Shown here: piece by piece, positions 1 to 17,292 of the stretch | How positions within the stretch are numbered: position 1 is the first letter of the stretch | How the letters are laid out: the number at the start of each line of letters is the position of its first letter | Source of the DNA: Salinicola salarius | GTDB lineage: Bacteria > Pseudomonadota > Gammaproteobacteria > Pseudomonadales > Halomonadaceae | Length of the DNA stretch: 64,000 nucleotides | Direction of reading: 5' to 3' | NCBI RefSeq assembly: GCF_002179555.1 | Contig: NZ_NHOU01000015.1 | Location: 225 to 64,224, forward strand | Translations under genes and position numbers: made by a program | Notes under the pieces: generated by a model | Seen by the model: only the letters and a program-made list of their open reading frames with translations | What the model was told of the DNA's origin: nothing | Database searches by the model: none

Positions 1-3
1 CCG

Positions 4-33
4 AAACCCCAGCCCAAAAGGCTGGGGTTTTTT
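4..33 (+). terminator. Rho-independent terminator at the left edge
   Basis: An 11-bp stem (AAACCCCAGCC at 4-14 with GGCTGGGGTTT at 20-30) and a five-base loop run directly into a T tract. It ends a transcript that lies outside the window. In Pseudomonas-like genomes birA follows an rRNA operon, so the upstream unit may be rrn, but nothing here proves it. Confidence 0.9.
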
Positions 34-166
34 CTTTATTGGTCAATGCAAAATCGGCCTAGGGGTGGTCTGTCGCTACCCAGTCGAGGGGAGCGGCTCC
101 GCCTCGTTATCGGTGGCGCTGGAATTTCGCTAGAATGGCGCTTTTCTCGCTGGGCAATAATCCTTC

Positions 167-1147
167 ATGAGCATCGGTGATCTGATACGCCTGCTGGGCG
201 ATGGCAATTATCACTCTGGTCAGCAGCTAGGCGAACATCTAGGTGTCTCGCGCACGGCTGTCTGGAAGCAGCTCAAGAAGCTGGAAGCAATGGATCTGCC
301 ACTGGAGGCAGTCAAGGGGCGCGGATACCGCCTGGTCAACTCGCTGGAGTCTCTTGATGGGGCCAGTATCGTTGCGCAGCTTCCTGCCGGGCCTCGGCGC
401 CACCTCAAGCGGCTGTTCGTCGAGGATGTGCTCGATTCCACCAATACCTTCCTGCGAGATCGCTTCCGGCATGGCGCGGGCCATGGGGAAGTCTGCCTGG
501 CCGAAAGTCAGACAGCGGGTCGAGGTCGTCGAGGCAAGGCCTGGAGTACCAGTTGGGGCGGTAGCCTCATTCTCTCCCTGGGTTGGCGATTCGAGTCTGG
601 CGTGGCAGCGCTCGAGGGGCTGAGTCTAGCCGTTGGCGTGGTGCTGGCTGAGGTTATCGAGACACTTGGTGTCAATGTCGCATTGAAGTGGCCCAACGAT
701 GTTCTAATCGCCATCGGCGACGAGTGGCGTAAGCTCGCAGGCATCCTGCTCGAGGTGACCGGCGACGTCGAAGGGCCTTGTGAGGTAGTCATCGGTATCG
801 GAGTAAACGTCTCGCTGAATGATGCCGTTCGGAAAGCCGCTGGACAACCTATAGGTGCGCTTGCAGACGTGATCGATTTTCCCTCTCGCAATCATGTCGC
901 TGCGGCTCTAATCGAATCCTTGTTGACGATGCTGCCCGAGTTCGAACGGCAAGGCTTCAGCGCCTGGCGAGCGGAGTGGAACCGTAGGCATGCTTATGCT
1001 GGTCATGCCATTCGTATTCACCAGGGGAGTACGTCCTATACCGCCACGGCGATCGAAGTCGACCGGCAGGGCAACCTGATGGTGATGACGGACACCGGTG
1101 AACGGGCGCTGACTGGAGGCGAGATCAGCATTCGTCTGGAGGAGTAG
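167..1147 (+). CDS. birA: Bifunctional biotin--[acetyl-CoA-carboxylase] ligase / biotin operon repressor BirA
   Basis: This cytosolic enzyme makes biotinyl-AMP and transfers biotin to the AccB subunit of acetyl-CoA carboxylase. The 326-residue protein has an N-terminal winged helix-turn-helix (about residues 1-60, with SRTAVWKQLKKL), so it is the long, DNA-binding type that also represses biotin genes. The catalytic domain shows GRGRRG at 118-123 and KWPND at 174-178, which bind biotinyl-AMP, followed by the small C-terminal domain. In many relatives coaX follows directly, but here the next 170 bases have no gene and the tRNA cluster comes next. The length is normal for the family. Confidence 0.96.
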   Translation: MSIGDLIRLLGDGNYHSGQQLGEHLGVSRTAVWKQLKKLEAMDLPLEAVKGRGYRLVNSLESLDGASIVAQLPAGPRRHLKRLFVEDVLDSTNTFLRDRFRHGAGHGEVCLAESQTAGRGRRGKAWSTSWGGSLILSLGWRFESGVAALEGLSLAVGVVLAEVIETLGVNVALKWPNDVLIAIGDEWRKLAGILLEVTGDVEGPCEVVIGIGVNVSLNDAVRKAAGQPIGALADVIDFPSRNHVAAALIESLLTMLPEFERQGFSAWRAEWNRRHAYAGHAIRIHQGSTSYTATAIEVDRQGNLMVMTDTGERALTGGEISIRLEE

Positions 1148-1279
1148 TCCGCGACGGAAAGCCATTGTCGAAAAAGCATATTCACCCTTGCATTCGATGC
1201 CTTCCTTTGACACAATGCGCCCCGCTTTGAACGCAAGGCCATCGGTGTGTGGCTCTGTTATTGTAATAAAAACAGATGC

Positions 1280-1307
1280 TTGACATTGATGAGTGGTGGG
1301 GTAAAAT
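1280..1307 (+). promoter_or_regulatory. Sigma70-type promoter of the tRNA cluster
   Basis: TTGACA at 1280-1285 and TAAAAT at 1302-1307 are separated by 16 bp and lie 14 bp before tRNA-Tyr. The -35 is consensus and the -10 has one mismatch. The rest of the birA-tRNA gap (1148-1279) shows no gene. Confidence 0.75.
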
Positions 1308-1320
1308 CTGCCGCCGGTAT

Positions 1321-1404
<84 letters not shown>

Positions 1405-1461
1405 GATTTTATGACGGAGTTTTACCGGTCTGTCTCGCTAAACCAGAGTCAGAGCGGATAG

Positions 1462-1535
<74 letters not shown>

Positions 1536-1555
1536 TACTGTTGATGGTGATTTAA

Positions 1556-1630
1556 GCTCATGTAGCTCAGGGGTAGAGCACACCCTTGGTAAGGGTGAGG
1601 TCGACGGTTCAATTCCGTCCATGAGCTCCA
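1556..1630 (+). tRNA. tRNA-Thr (anticodon GGT)
   Basis: Acceptor stem GCTCATG/CATGAGC, anticodon arm CACCC-TTGGTAA-GGGTG and an encoded CCA, followed by a short T run. In many gammaproteobacteria tufB comes next. Here only 150 bp separate this gene from tRNA-Trp. Confidence 0.97.
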
Positions 1631-1707
1631 TTTTTTGTTGTCGAAAGATGCGTGAAGGCAAGCATTGGCTCGCTTTTTTGATGGCGAAAGAAAATGTGGT
1701 AATGGGA

Positions 1708-1737
1708 TTGCTTTCCCAGGCGTTTCTCCGCTATCAT
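1708..1737 (+). promoter_or_regulatory. Probable promoter for tRNA-Trp, secE and nusG
   Basis: TTGCTT (1708-1713) and TATCAT (1732-1737) are separated by 18 bp, 43 bp before tRNA-Trp. It lies in the short spacer where tufB would be expected. Confidence 0.5.
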
Positions 1738-1780
1738 AGCGCCCTCCTAATTTCCGGGTGATTCTCGGATGTGTAGTTGC

Positions 1781-1856
<76 letters not shown>

Positions 1857-1927
1857 GTCTTCCCCAGGCTGGCTCATATTGATACCTTGTCTTGTTCGGT
1901 TATCGCGCCTTGAGTTGAGGAGTTTTC

Positions 1928-2296
1928 ATGAAGCACAACGCCGAGGTGCAGGAGTCACGCTACGACACTCCAAAATGGATCGTCGTGGTGTTGCTGCTCG
2001 CGGTCGCGGTTGGCGGTAATGCCTGGTTCGCGGAGCAGGCCCTGCTATATCGTGTGCTGGGTGTCGTCGTCGTTTGTGGCATTGCCGCAGCGATTGCATT
2101 GACCACGACCAAGGGGCGGGCGCTGATGGAGCTGGCGCGTGGCTCCAAGCGCGAGATCCAGCGCGTTGTCTGGCCGACTCGACAAGAGACTATCCAAACG
2201 ACATTGATCGTATTGGCGGCCGTCCTGGTCGTGGGTCTGTTGCTGTGGCTTATCGATACCGTCCTCGGTTGGGCGATGTCCGGAATCATTGGCTAG
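1928..2296 (+). CDS. secE: Preprotein translocase subunit SecE
   Basis: Small inner-membrane subunit that clamps SecY in the SecYEG protein-export channel. The 122-residue protein has three hydrophobic segments (about 18-37, 42-59 and 90-118), the three-helix form of enteric bacteria. The conserved amphipathic region [15 protein letters not shown] lies just before the last membrane helix. A GAGGAG Shine-Dalgarno lies 7 bp before the ATG. It is followed 8 bp later by nusG, the standard pair; its partner secY lies at 27.8 kb. Confidence 0.96.
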   Translation: MKHNAEVQESRYDTPKWIVVVLLLAVAVGGNAWFAEQALLYRVLGVVVVCGIAAAIALTTTKGRALMELARGSKREIQRVVWPTRQETIQTTLIVLAAVLVVGLLLWLIDTVLGWAMSGIIG

Positions 2297-2304
2297 GAGT
2301 CTTC

Positions 2305-2838
2305 ATGTCCAAGCGTTGGTACGTCGTTCACGCTTATTCCGGTTTTGAAAAGCAGGTCATGCGTTCGCTGATCGAGCGCGTCAAGCTTTACGGTGTCGAG
2401 GACCAGTTCGGTGACATCCTGGTGCCCACCGAGGAAGTCGTCGAAATGCGTGACGGCAAGCGCCGCAAGAGCGAGCGCAAGTTCTATCCCGGCTACGTGC
2501 TGGTCGAGATGGAGATGAACGAACAGACTTGGCATCTGGTCAACGAAACACCGCGTGTCATGGGATTCATCGGAGGTACGCCGGAAAAGCCCGCTGCGAT
2601 CACTCAGAAAGAAGCGGACGCGATCTTGCGTCGGGTTCAGGATGGCACCGACAAGCCACGTCCCAAGACACTCTTCGAGCCAGGCGAGACCGTGCGTGTC
2701 GTCGATGGCCCCTTCGCCGACTTCAACGGCGTCGTGGAAGAGGTCAACTATGAAAAGAGCCGCTTGCAGGTCAGCGTGCTGATCTTCGGGCGCTCGACGC
2801 CGGTCGAACTGGAGTTCGTCCAGGTAGTCAAGGACTGA
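2305..2838 (+). CDS. nusG: Transcription termination/antitermination protein NusG
   Basis: RNA polymerase-bound elongation factor that couples transcription to ribosomes and to Rho. The protein has 177 residues, the usual length. It begins [18 protein letters not shown] (NGN domain, about 1-110) and ends with a KOW domain ([17 protein letters not shown], about residues 126-142). I chose the ATG after GGAGT at 2296-2300; a longer in-frame reading upstream runs through secE and does not resemble NusG. It lies 8 bp after secE. Confidence 0.97.
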   Translation: MSKRWYVVHAYSGFEKQVMRSLIERVKLYGVEDQFGDILVPTEEVVEMRDGKRRKSERKFYPGYVLVEMEMNEQTWHLVNETPRVMGFIGGTPEKPAAITQKEADAILRRVQDGTDKPRPKTLFEPGETVRVVDGPFADFNGVVEEVNYEKSRLQVSVLIFGRSTPVELEFVQVVKD

Positions 2839-2953
2839 CCGGCGCCGAAGCAGCATTCACCGCAGCGCCTTCTGGTGCTGCGTTATCGTTGCCGGTCAAT
2901 GTGCCGGCTGAGCAGGGGAGCCGCAAGGCGTCCGTACCCGACTGGAGTTAAAA
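2839..2953 (+). promoter_or_regulatory. rplK leader with a stable hairpin (possible L1 autoregulatory region)
   Basis: The 115-bp spacer has a 9-bp hairpin (2861-2869 with 2874-2882) and further GC-rich sequence before the GGAG of rplK. In E. coli, ribosomal protein L1 represses its own L11-L1 mRNA by binding the leader. The position here fits, but I cannot confirm the L1 fold by eye. Confidence 0.4.
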
Positions 2954-3385
2954 ATGGCTAAGAAAGTTCAGGCCTATATCAAGCTGCAAGTCGCAGCCGG
3001 CAAGGCCAATCCGAGTCCGCCCGTAGGCCCCGCGCTGGGTCAGCACGGCGTCAATATCATGGAATTTTGTAAGGCGTTCAACGCCGCGACTCAAGAAATT
3101 GAGCCGGGCTTGCCGACGCCGGTCGTGATCACGGTTTACAGCGATCGCAGCTTCACTTTCGTCACCAAGACGCCCCCGGCAGCTGTGCTGCTGAAGAAGG
3201 CCGCCGGTATCAAATCCGGTTCTGGTGTGCCGAACAAGACCAAGGTCGGCACCGTGACGCGTGAGCAGCTCGAAGAGATCGCCAAGACGAAGGAGCCGGA
3301 TCTGACGGCTGCCAATCTTGAAGCCGCTGTTCGTACCATTGCTGGTAGTGCCCGCAGCATGGGCCTCAATGTGGAGGGCCTCTGA
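2954..3385 (+). CDS. rplK: 50S ribosomal protein L11
   Basis: Binds 23S rRNA at the GTPase-associated centre and is needed for (p)ppGpp synthesis by RelA. The 143-residue protein has the lysine-rich N-terminus ([16 protein letters not shown]), the proline motif [17 protein letters not shown] near residues 20-36, and the C-terminal rRNA-binding domain with [13 protein letters not shown] Shine-Dalgarno precedes the ATG. rplA follows after 2 bp, so the two are translationally coupled. Confidence 0.98.
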   Translation: MAKKVQAYIKLQVAAGKANPSPPVGPALGQHGVNIMEFCKAFNAATQEIEPGLPTPVVITVYSDRSFTFVTKTPPAAVLLKKAAGIKSGSGVPNKTKVGTVTREQLEEIAKTKEPDLTAANLEAAVRTIAGSARSMGLNVEGL

Positions 3386-3387
3386 TC

Positions 3388-4080
3388 ATGGCAAAGCTTT
3401 CAAAACGTGCTCAGATGATTCGCGAGAAGGTCGAGCCGGGCAAGGTCTACACCCTCGAAGAAGCCGTCGCTCTGCTTTCCGAGGTGTCCACGGTCAAGTT
3501 CAAGGAGGCTGTCGAGGTCTCCATCAACCTGGGTGTCGATCCGCGTAAATCCGACCAGGTCGTGCGTGGTGCTACCGTGCTGCCGAACGGTACGGGTCGT
3601 GACGTCCGCGTTGCCGTCTTCGCTCAAGGCGCTGCTGCAGACGCCGCCAGGGAAGCCGGTGCCGATATCGTCGGCATGGAAGATCTGGCTGAAGACGTCA
3701 AGAAAGGCAACATGAACTTCGACGTCGTCGTTGCTGCTCCGGACGCCATGCGTGTGGTTGGTCAGCTAGGTCAAATCCTGGGGCCGCGTGGCCTGATGCC
3801 GAACCCCAAGGTCGGCACCGTGACCCCTGACGTCGCGACAGCGGTCAAGAACGCCAAGGCGGGTCAGGTCCGCTTCCGTACCGACAAGAACGGCATCATC
3901 CACGCCTCTATCGGCAAGGTGGATTTCCCCGCCGATGCGCTCAAGGGCAATCTCGAGGCGCTGGTCAACGACCTCAAGCGTCTCAAGCCGAGCACGTCCA
4001 AGGGTATCTATCTCAAGAAATTGACCCTGTCCAGCACCATGGGCCCGGGTCTGACCGTCGATCACAGCACTTTTGCTTGA
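3388..4080 (+). CDS. rplA: 50S ribosomal protein L1
   Basis: L1-stalk protein of the large subunit and, in the family, translational repressor of rplKA. The 230-residue protein shows the typical [15 protein letters not shown] segment (about residues 131-145) and ends within the usual length. It lies 2 bp after rplK. The 271-bp region after it is the rplJ leader. Confidence 0.98.
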   Translation: MAKLSKRAQMIREKVEPGKVYTLEEAVALLSEVSTVKFKEAVEVSINLGVDPRKSDQVVRGATVLPNGTGRDVRVAVFAQGAAADAAREAGADIVGMEDLAEDVKKGNMNFDVVVAAPDAMRVVGQLGQILGPRGLMPNPKVGTVTPDVATAVKNAKAGQVRFRTDKNGIIHASIGKVDFPADALKGNLEALVNDLKRLKPSTSKGIYLKKLTLSSTMGPGLTVDHSTFA

Positions 4081-4351
4081 TTGCCGGCAACTAGGCAGTA
4101 ACTTTGCGGTCCCCGTGCGCTGTCTCGACGACTCGGGTCGTCCTGGCAGAGTGGGGCGGGGCACCGTCAAAGACCGCAGGTGTCGGTGCTAGCCGCCGAC
4201 TTAATGCCCTCTGGAGGGGGCCTGCGCAGATGGTGTTGCTCGCCGATTCAGGTGTGCAGCCATCATCCAAGACTTCCATCGATGTTCAGATGGAAGAGAT
4301 GGTAACCACCGGGTCGCGACGTCGTCGCCCCGGCACGAAGGAGTAACCACT
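4081..4351 (+). promoter_or_regulatory. rplJL untranslated leader (L10 leader region)
   Basis: These 271 bp hold no convincing gene. In gammaproteobacteria this spacer carries the rplJ promoter and the L10(L7/L12)4-binding leader that limits L10 and L12 synthesis. The GC-rich paired segments around 4110-4210 and the AAGGAG at 4338-4343 fit that role. The function is assigned from position; no promoter hexamers stood out. Confidence 0.55.
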
Positions 4352-4855
4352 GTGCCACTAGCACTCGAAGGCAAAAAAGCAATTGTTGCCGAGGTCAGTG
4401 AAGCCGCTAAGGACGCTCTTTCCGTCGTAGTTGCCGATTCTCGTGGTGTGCCCGTTGGCGCAATGACTGATCTGCGCAAACAGGCTCGCGAGAATAGCGT
4501 CCAGATTCGTGTTGTCCGCAACACGCTGGCACGTCGTGCGCTGTCAGGAACTTCATGGGAGTGCCTGAACGAGACTTTCACAGGCCCTACGCTGCTGGCC
4601 TTCTCTTATGAGCACCCCGGCGCTGCCGCGCGGCTGTTCAAGGAGTTCGGCAAGTCGCAGAAGGAGTTTGAAGTCAAGGCGCTGGCTTACGAAGGGGAGA
4701 TGATCCCGGCCGCTGATATCGACCGTCTGGCAACGCTGCCGACTTACGATGAAGCGATCGCCAAGCTGATGTCCGTCATGAAGGAAGCTTCTGCCGGCAA
4801 GCTGGTTCGTACTCTTGCAGCACTGCGCGACCAAAAGCAGGAAGAAGCCGCCTGA
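4352..4855 (+). CDS. rplJ: 50S ribosomal protein L10
   Basis: Anchors the L7/L12 stalk to 23S rRNA and L11, and is the translational repressor of its own operon. The 167-residue protein starts with GTG, supported by AAGGAG 8 bp upstream. The N-terminal part ([20 protein letters not shown]) binds rRNA, and the C-terminal helix ([16 protein letters not shown]) is the L12-docking helix. rplL follows 93 bp later. Confidence 0.97.
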   Translation: MPLALEGKKAIVAEVSEAAKDALSVVVADSRGVPVGAMTDLRKQARENSVQIRVVRNTLARRALSGTSWECLNETFTGPTLLAFSYEHPGAAARLFKEFGKSQKEFEVKALAYEGEMIPAADIDRLATLPTYDEAIAKLMSVMKEASAGKLVRTLAALRDQKQEEAA

Positions 4856-4948
4856 CAGGTGGCTGTTCGCGTAGACTGAGTCGACTATTGAATCAACGAG
4901 CACTTGGCCGATGCCGGCTGGGGCTCCGCAAAGCTTAGGAATCTGAAA

Positions 4949-5320
4949 ATGGCACTTTCTCAAGAAGACATCATCAACGCCGTTGCCGAAATGTCCGTAA
5001 TGGAAGTTGCGGAACTGGTTTCTGCAATGGAAGAGAAGTTCGGCGTTTCTGCTGCGGCTGCTGTCGTCGCTGGTCCTGGTGGAGGTGAAGCTGCTGCTGC
5101 CGAAGAGCAGACCGAGTTCGCTCTGGTCCTGACGGCTGCTGGCGACAAGAAGGTCAACGTCATCAAGGTCGTCCGTGAAATCACCGGCCTGGGTCTGAAA
5201 GAAGCCAAGGGTGCCGTCGACGGCGCGCCTGCCACGCTGAAAGAAGGCCTGTCCAAGGAAGACGCTGAAGAAGCCAAGAAGAAGCTGGAAGAAGCTGGCG
5301 CTTCTGTGGAGCTCAAGTAA
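4949..5320 (+). CDS. rplL: 50S ribosomal protein L7/L12
   Basis: Multi-copy stalk protein that recruits and activates the translational GTPases. The 123-residue protein has an N-terminal dimerisation domain ([19 protein letters not shown]), an alanine-rich flexible hinge (about 38-55) and the globular C-terminal domain containing [21 protein letters not shown] chose the ATG after TTAGGA; an in-frame extension 15 codons upstream does not match the family. An attenuator-like hairpin follows. Confidence 0.98.
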   Translation: MALSQEDIINAVAEMSVMEVAELVSAMEEKFGVSAAAAVVAGPGGGEAAAAEEQTEFALVLTAAGDKKVNVIKVVREITGLGLKEAKGAVDGAPATLKEGLSKEDAEEAKKKLEEAGASVELK

Positions 5321-5358
5321 CTCTGTGCTCACGGCTTCACGCGCTGTGTAAGCGCCAC

Positions 5359-5394
5359 GGCTGGTGGCGGGCCTACCCGCTGCCGGCCTTTTTC
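5359..5394 (+). terminator. Attenuator-type terminator between rplL and rpoB
   Basis: A 13-bp GC-rich stem (5359-5371 with 5376-5388, three G-T wobbles) is followed by CTTTTTCTGTTTT. In enterobacteria the rplL-rpoB spacer holds a partial terminator that sets the ratio of ribosomal protein to polymerase mRNA. This hairpin is in the same place and probably does the same. Confidence 0.75.
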
Positions 5395-5479
5395 TGTTTT
5401 TGCTAGCCTGGCGTTAGTACGCCTGATCCGGAGATCGGTCGATCTTCCGATTCAGGATTGTAGCCACTAGACGAATTCC

Positions 5480-5514
5480 GACGGCGAGCTCCCTTTTTCG
5501 GGAGGCTTGCCGTC
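5480..5514 (+). other. Long hairpin in the rplL-rpoB spacer, possible RNase III site
   Basis: GACGGCGAGCTCCC pairs with GGGAGGCTTGCCGTC across a TTTTTC loop (about 14 bp with a small bulge or mismatch). It lacks a following T tract, so it is not a terminator. E. coli has an RNase III-cut stem here, so a processing role is likely but not shown. Confidence 0.5.
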
Positions 5515-5518
5515 AGCG

Positions 5519-5543
5519 CCTAACGGGGGTAGCCCGCGTTAGG
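5519..5543 (+). other. Second hairpin upstream of rpoB
   Basis: CCTAACG at 5519-5525 pairs exactly with CGTTAGG at 5537-5543, with further G-C pairing in the loop. It lies 52 bp before rpoB and could be part of a leader structure controlling RNA polymerase synthesis. Confidence 0.4.
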
Positions 5544-5595
5544 AGAGCGCCGACCACGCACCGGTCACCCATGGTGAACAAGCTGGGGAATACAG

Positions 5596-9672
<4,077 letters not shown>

Positions 9673-9762
9673 GACCGGCACAGTCGATCGATAGCGACGG
9701 TTTGCGGGGCGAGCGAGTGATTCGCGGCCCCGCTCATGACAACTCCGCAACGGAGCGATCCC

Positions 9763-13989
<4,227 letters not shown>

Positions 13990-14002
13990 GTCGCGATTCC
14001 CT

Positions 14003-14030
14003 GACCACCTGCCTCTCGGGGCGGGTGGTC
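14003..14030 (+). terminator. Stem-loop after rpoC, weak terminator
   Basis: An 11-bp stem (GACCACCTGCC with GGCGGGTGGTC) follows the rpoC stop by 13 bp. There is no T tract; the next bases are the -35 of the rpsL promoter. It may end rpoBC transcription partially or protect the 3' end. Confidence 0.5.
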
Positions 14031-14060
14031 TTGACGGGTCTCACGACAACTGATTAGAAT
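14031..14060 (+). promoter_or_regulatory. Promoter of the str operon (rpsL-rpsG-fusA-tuf)
   Basis: TTGACG (14031-14036) and TAGAAT (14055-14060) with an 18-bp spacer stand about 100 bp before rpsL, directly after the rpoC stem-loop. Confidence 0.7.
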
Positions 14061-14162
14061 GCGCAGCCTTTATGCAGGGGAGGTGCAACCGGTCGACGCA
14101 CAGGCCCAAGCACAACGACCCCGGCATAAGGCAAGGCAACCCATTGGAGTCAGCTAAACACT

Positions 14163-14537
14163 ATGGCAACGATTAACCAGCTCGTGCGCAAGCCGCGCAA
14201 GCGCCCTGTCGCTACCAGCGACGTGCCGGCGCTGCAGGCTTGCCCGCAACGCCGTGGGGTCTGCACCCGCGTCTACACGACTACGCCCAAGAAGCCGAAC
14301 TCGGCACTGCGTAAAGTGTGCCGCGTGCGCCTGACCAACGGCTATGAAGTCAGTTCTTACATCGGCGGTGAAGGCCACAACCTGCAGGAGCACTCCGTGG
14401 TCCTGATTCGTGGCGGCCGCGTCAAGGATTTGCCGGGTGTGCGTTATCACACCGTCCGTGGCGCCCTTGATACCTCCGGTGTCCAGAATCGTAAGCAAGG
14501 CCGTTCCAAATACGGCACCAAGCGTCCCAAGTCCTGA
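14163..14537 (+). CDS. rpsL: 30S ribosomal protein S12
   Basis: Decoding-centre protein of the small subunit. The 124-residue protein contains [14 protein letters not shown] and [12 protein letters not shown]; the lysines changed in streptomycin-resistant mutants (positions 43 and 88 by E. coli numbering) are wild type. A TTGGAGT Shine-Dalgarno precedes the ATG. It is the first gene of the str operon, 116 bp before rpsG. Confidence 0.99.
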   Translation: MATINQLVRKPRKRPVATSDVPALQACPQRRGVCTRVYTTTPKKPNSALRKVCRVRLTNGYEVSSYIGGEGHNLQEHSVVLIRGGRVKDLPGVRYHTVRGALDTSGVQNRKQGRSKYGTKRPKS

Positions 14538-14653
14538 TTCGGGCGCTTTTCAAATTCATTATCGGTCCGATAAGAGTAAGGTCGGCCCTTTTCGCTCACT
14601 AGCGACAAGCGGTGCCGGGTTTACCTGAACGACCCTTAACTAGAGGGCTTATC

Positions 14654-15124
14654 ATGCCAAGAAGAAGAGTCGCCGCTAAGCGCGAGATCCTTCCCGATCC
14701 CAAGTTCGGAAGTGAGCGCCTGGCCAAGTTCATGAACCATCTGATGGTCAGCGGCAAGAAGTCCATAGCTGAGCGCATCGTCTACGGTGCGTTGGACAGG
14801 GTTGCCGAGCGTAACAACGAGGCGCCGCTGGACGTCTTTGATAAAGCGCTGGAAGCCATCCAGCCGATGGTCGAGGTCAAGTCCCGCCGTGTTGGTGGCG
14901 CGACTTATCAGGTCCCGGTCGAAGTTCGCCCGTCGCGTCGCCAGGCGCTTGCCATGCGCTGGCTGGTCGACGCTGCGCGCGGTCGCGGGGAAAAGACCAT
15001 GGTGCAACGTCTCGCCGGCGAAATGCTGGATGCCGCCGAAGGCAAGGGCGCTGCTGTGAAGAAGCGTGAAGACGTGCACCGCATGGCAGATGCCAACAAG
15101 GCCTTCTCTCACTACCGCTTCTAA
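14654..15124 (+). CDS. rpsG: 30S ribosomal protein S7
   Basis: Assembly-initiating 16S rRNA-binding protein at the mRNA exit side, and the translational repressor of the str operon in E. coli. The 156-residue protein begins [20 protein letters not shown] and contains [12 protein letters not shown] chose the ATG that gives this start over one 14 codons upstream. The Shine-Dalgarno is AGAGGG at 14642-14647. fusA begins 18 bp after the stop. Confidence 0.99.
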   Translation: MPRRRVAAKREILPDPKFGSERLAKFMNHLMVSGKKSIAERIVYGALDRVAERNNEAPLDVFDKALEAIQPMVEVKSRRVGGATYQVPVEVRPSRRQALAMRWLVDAARGRGEKTMVQRLAGEMLDAAEGKGAAVKKREDVHRMADANKAFSHYRF

Positions 15125-15142
15125 ACAACGGGGACTTCCATC

Positions 15143-17263
15143 GTGGCACGAAAGACACCACTCAAGCGTTATCGCAATATCGGTATCGTTGCCCACGTCG
15201 ACGCTGGTAAGACGACCACTACCGAGCGTGTCCTGTTCTACACCGGCCTTTCCCACAAGGTAGGCGAGGTTCATGAGGGCGCTGCCACCATGGACTGGAT
15301 GGAGCAGGAGCAGGAGCGTGGCATCACGATCACCTCTGCTGCGACTACCTGCTTCTGGCAGGGCATGAACAAGCAGTTCGACGAACACCGTATCAACATC
15401 ATCGATACGCCGGGACACGTCGACTTCACCATCGAAGTCGAGCGTTCCTTGCGCGTTCTGGATGGCGCTGTCGTCGTACTGTGCGGTTCTTCCGGCGTTC
15501 AGCCGCAGACCGAAACCGTCTGGCGTCAGGCCAACAAGTACGAAGTTCCGCGCATGGTGTTCGTCAACAAGATGGACCGTGCCGGCGCTGATTACTACAT
15601 GGTGCTGGACCAGCTGAAGAATCGCCTGGGCGCCAACGTCGTTCCGATCCAGATCAACTGGGGTGCGGAAGACGAGTTCAAGGGCGTGGTCGATCTCATT
15701 CAGATGAAGGCCATTCTGTGGGACGAAGACAACTTCGGCATGAATTACGATCTGGTCGATATTCCGGCCGATCTGCAGGAAACCGCCGAAAAGTATCGTG
15801 AGCAGATGGTCGAGGCTGCCGCCGAAGCCAACGAAGAACTCATGGACAAGTACCTCGAAGAAGGTGACCTGTCCATCGAAGAGATCAAGGCTGGCCTGCG
15901 TGCACGTACTCTGGCCAACGAGATCGTTCTCGTCACCTGTGGCTCCGCGTTCAAGAACAAGGGCGTCCAGGCCGTTCTGGATGGCGTCATCGAGTACCTG
16001 CCGTCGCCGACCGAAGTCAAGGCGATCGAGGGTGAGCTCGACGACAAGGACGGCACCATCGCGACGCGTGAAGCCGACGACAGTGCACCGTTCGCGGCGT
16101 TGGCGTTCAAGATCGCGACCGACCCGTTCGTCGGTACGCTGACCTTCATGCGCGTCTACTCGGGCGTTCTGAAGTCTGGCGACAGCGTCTTCAACTCCGT
16201 GAAGTCGAAGAAAGAGCGCGTCGGTCGTATCGTTCAGATGCACGCCAACTCGCGCGAAGAGATCAAGGAAGTCTACGCTGGCGATATCGCAGCGTGCATC
16301 GGTCTCAAGGACGTCACGACAGGCGACACGCTGTGTGATCTGAACGACAAGATCATCCTGGAGCGTATGGAGTTTCCGGAGCCGGTCATCTCCGTCGCCG
16401 TCGAACCGAAGTCCAAGCCCGACCAGGAGAAGATGGGCGTCGCCCTCGGCAAGCTGGCGCAGGAAGATCCGTCTTTCCGCGTGCAGACCGACGAAGAGAC
16501 TGGCCAGACCATCATCTCGGGCATGGGCGAGTTGCACCTCGACATCATCGTCGATCGCATGCGTCGCGAGTTCAAGGTCGAGGCTAACATCGGCAAGCCG
16601 CAGGTTGCCTACCGCGAGACCATCCGCCAGTCGGTGGAACAGGAAGGCAAGTTCGTTCGTCAGTCTGGTGGTCGCGGCCAGTACGGTCACGTCTGGTTGC
16701 GCATCGAGCCGCTGACGGCCGAAGACAAGGGCGAGGACGAGGAGATGACCTTCAAGTTCGCGTCCGAGATCGTCGGTGGCGTCGTACCGAAAGAGTACGT
16801 GCCGGCCGTCGAAAAAGGGGCTTACGAACAGCTCAAGAACGGCGTCATCGCGGGTTACCCGATGATCGACGTCAAGGTCACGCTGTTCGACGGTTCCTAC
16901 CACGACGTGGACTCCAACGAGACTGCGTTCAAGGTTGCCTCTTCCATGGCGATCAAAGAAGGTGCTCGTAAGGCTAAGGCCGTGTTGCTCGAGCCGGTGA
17001 TGAAGGTCGAAGTCGTGACGCCCGAGGATTTCATGGGTGATGTCATGGGCGACCTTAACCGCCGTCGTGGCCTTGTGCAGGGCATGGATGACTCCTCTTC
17101 TGGCAAGGTCATTCGCGCCACGGTTCCGTTGGCTGAGATGTTCGGTTACGCGACCGATCTGCGTTCTCAGACCCAGGGACGCGCAAGCTACACCATGGAG
17201 TTTGCGAATTACGAAGAGGCGCCATCCAGCGTCGTTGATGCCGTCATCAATCAGAACGGTTAA
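15143..17263 (+). CDS. fusA: Elongation factor G
   Basis: Translocation GTPase of the ribosome, 706 residues, starting with GTG after GGGGA. The G1 motif AHVDAGKTT lies near residues 17-25, followed by DTPGHVDF (about 88-95) and NKMD (about 142-145). The C-terminal part carries GRGQYGHV and the usual domain IV/V sequence. It is flanked by rpsG and tuf in the classical str order, with 29 bp before tuf. Confidence 0.99.
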   Translation: MARKTPLKRYRNIGIVAHVDAGKTTTTERVLFYTGLSHKVGEVHEGAATMDWMEQEQERGITITSAATTCFWQGMNKQFDEHRINIIDTPGHVDFTIEVERSLRVLDGAVVVLCGSSGVQPQTETVWRQANKYEVPRMVFVNKMDRAGADYYMVLDQLKNRLGANVVPIQINWGAEDEFKGVVDLIQMKAILWDEDNFGMNYDLVDIPADLQETAEKYREQMVEAAAEANEELMDKYLEEGDLSIEEIKAGLRARTLANEIVLVTCGSAFKNKGVQAVLDGVIEYLPSPTEVKAIEGELDDKDGTIATREADDSAPFAALAFKIATDPFVGTLTFMRVYSGVLKSGDSVFNSVKSKKERVGRIVQMHANSREEIKEVYAGDIAACIGLKDVTTGDTLCDLNDKIILERMEFPEPVISVAVEPKSKPDQEKMGVALGKLAQEDPSFRVQTDEETGQTIISGMGELHLDIIVDRMRREFKVEANIGKPQVAYRETIRQSVEQEGKFVRQSGGRGQYGHVWLRIEPLTAEDKGEDEEMTFKFASEIVGGVVPKEYVPAVEKGAYEQLKNGVIAGYPMIDVKVTLFDGSYHDVDSNETAFKVASSMAIKEGARKAKAVLLEPVMKVEVVTPEDFMGDVMGDLNRRRGLVQGMDDSSSGKVIRATVPLAEMFGYATDLRSQTQGRASYTMEFANYEEAPSSVVDAVINQNG

Positions 17264-17292
17264 CCGTTAGCTAACGTAAAGAGGTTATAGCA

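Noticed and set aside
14636-16903. 755-codon open frame antisense to fusA
   Set aside because: Complement of a strongly conserved coding region; no independent evidence.
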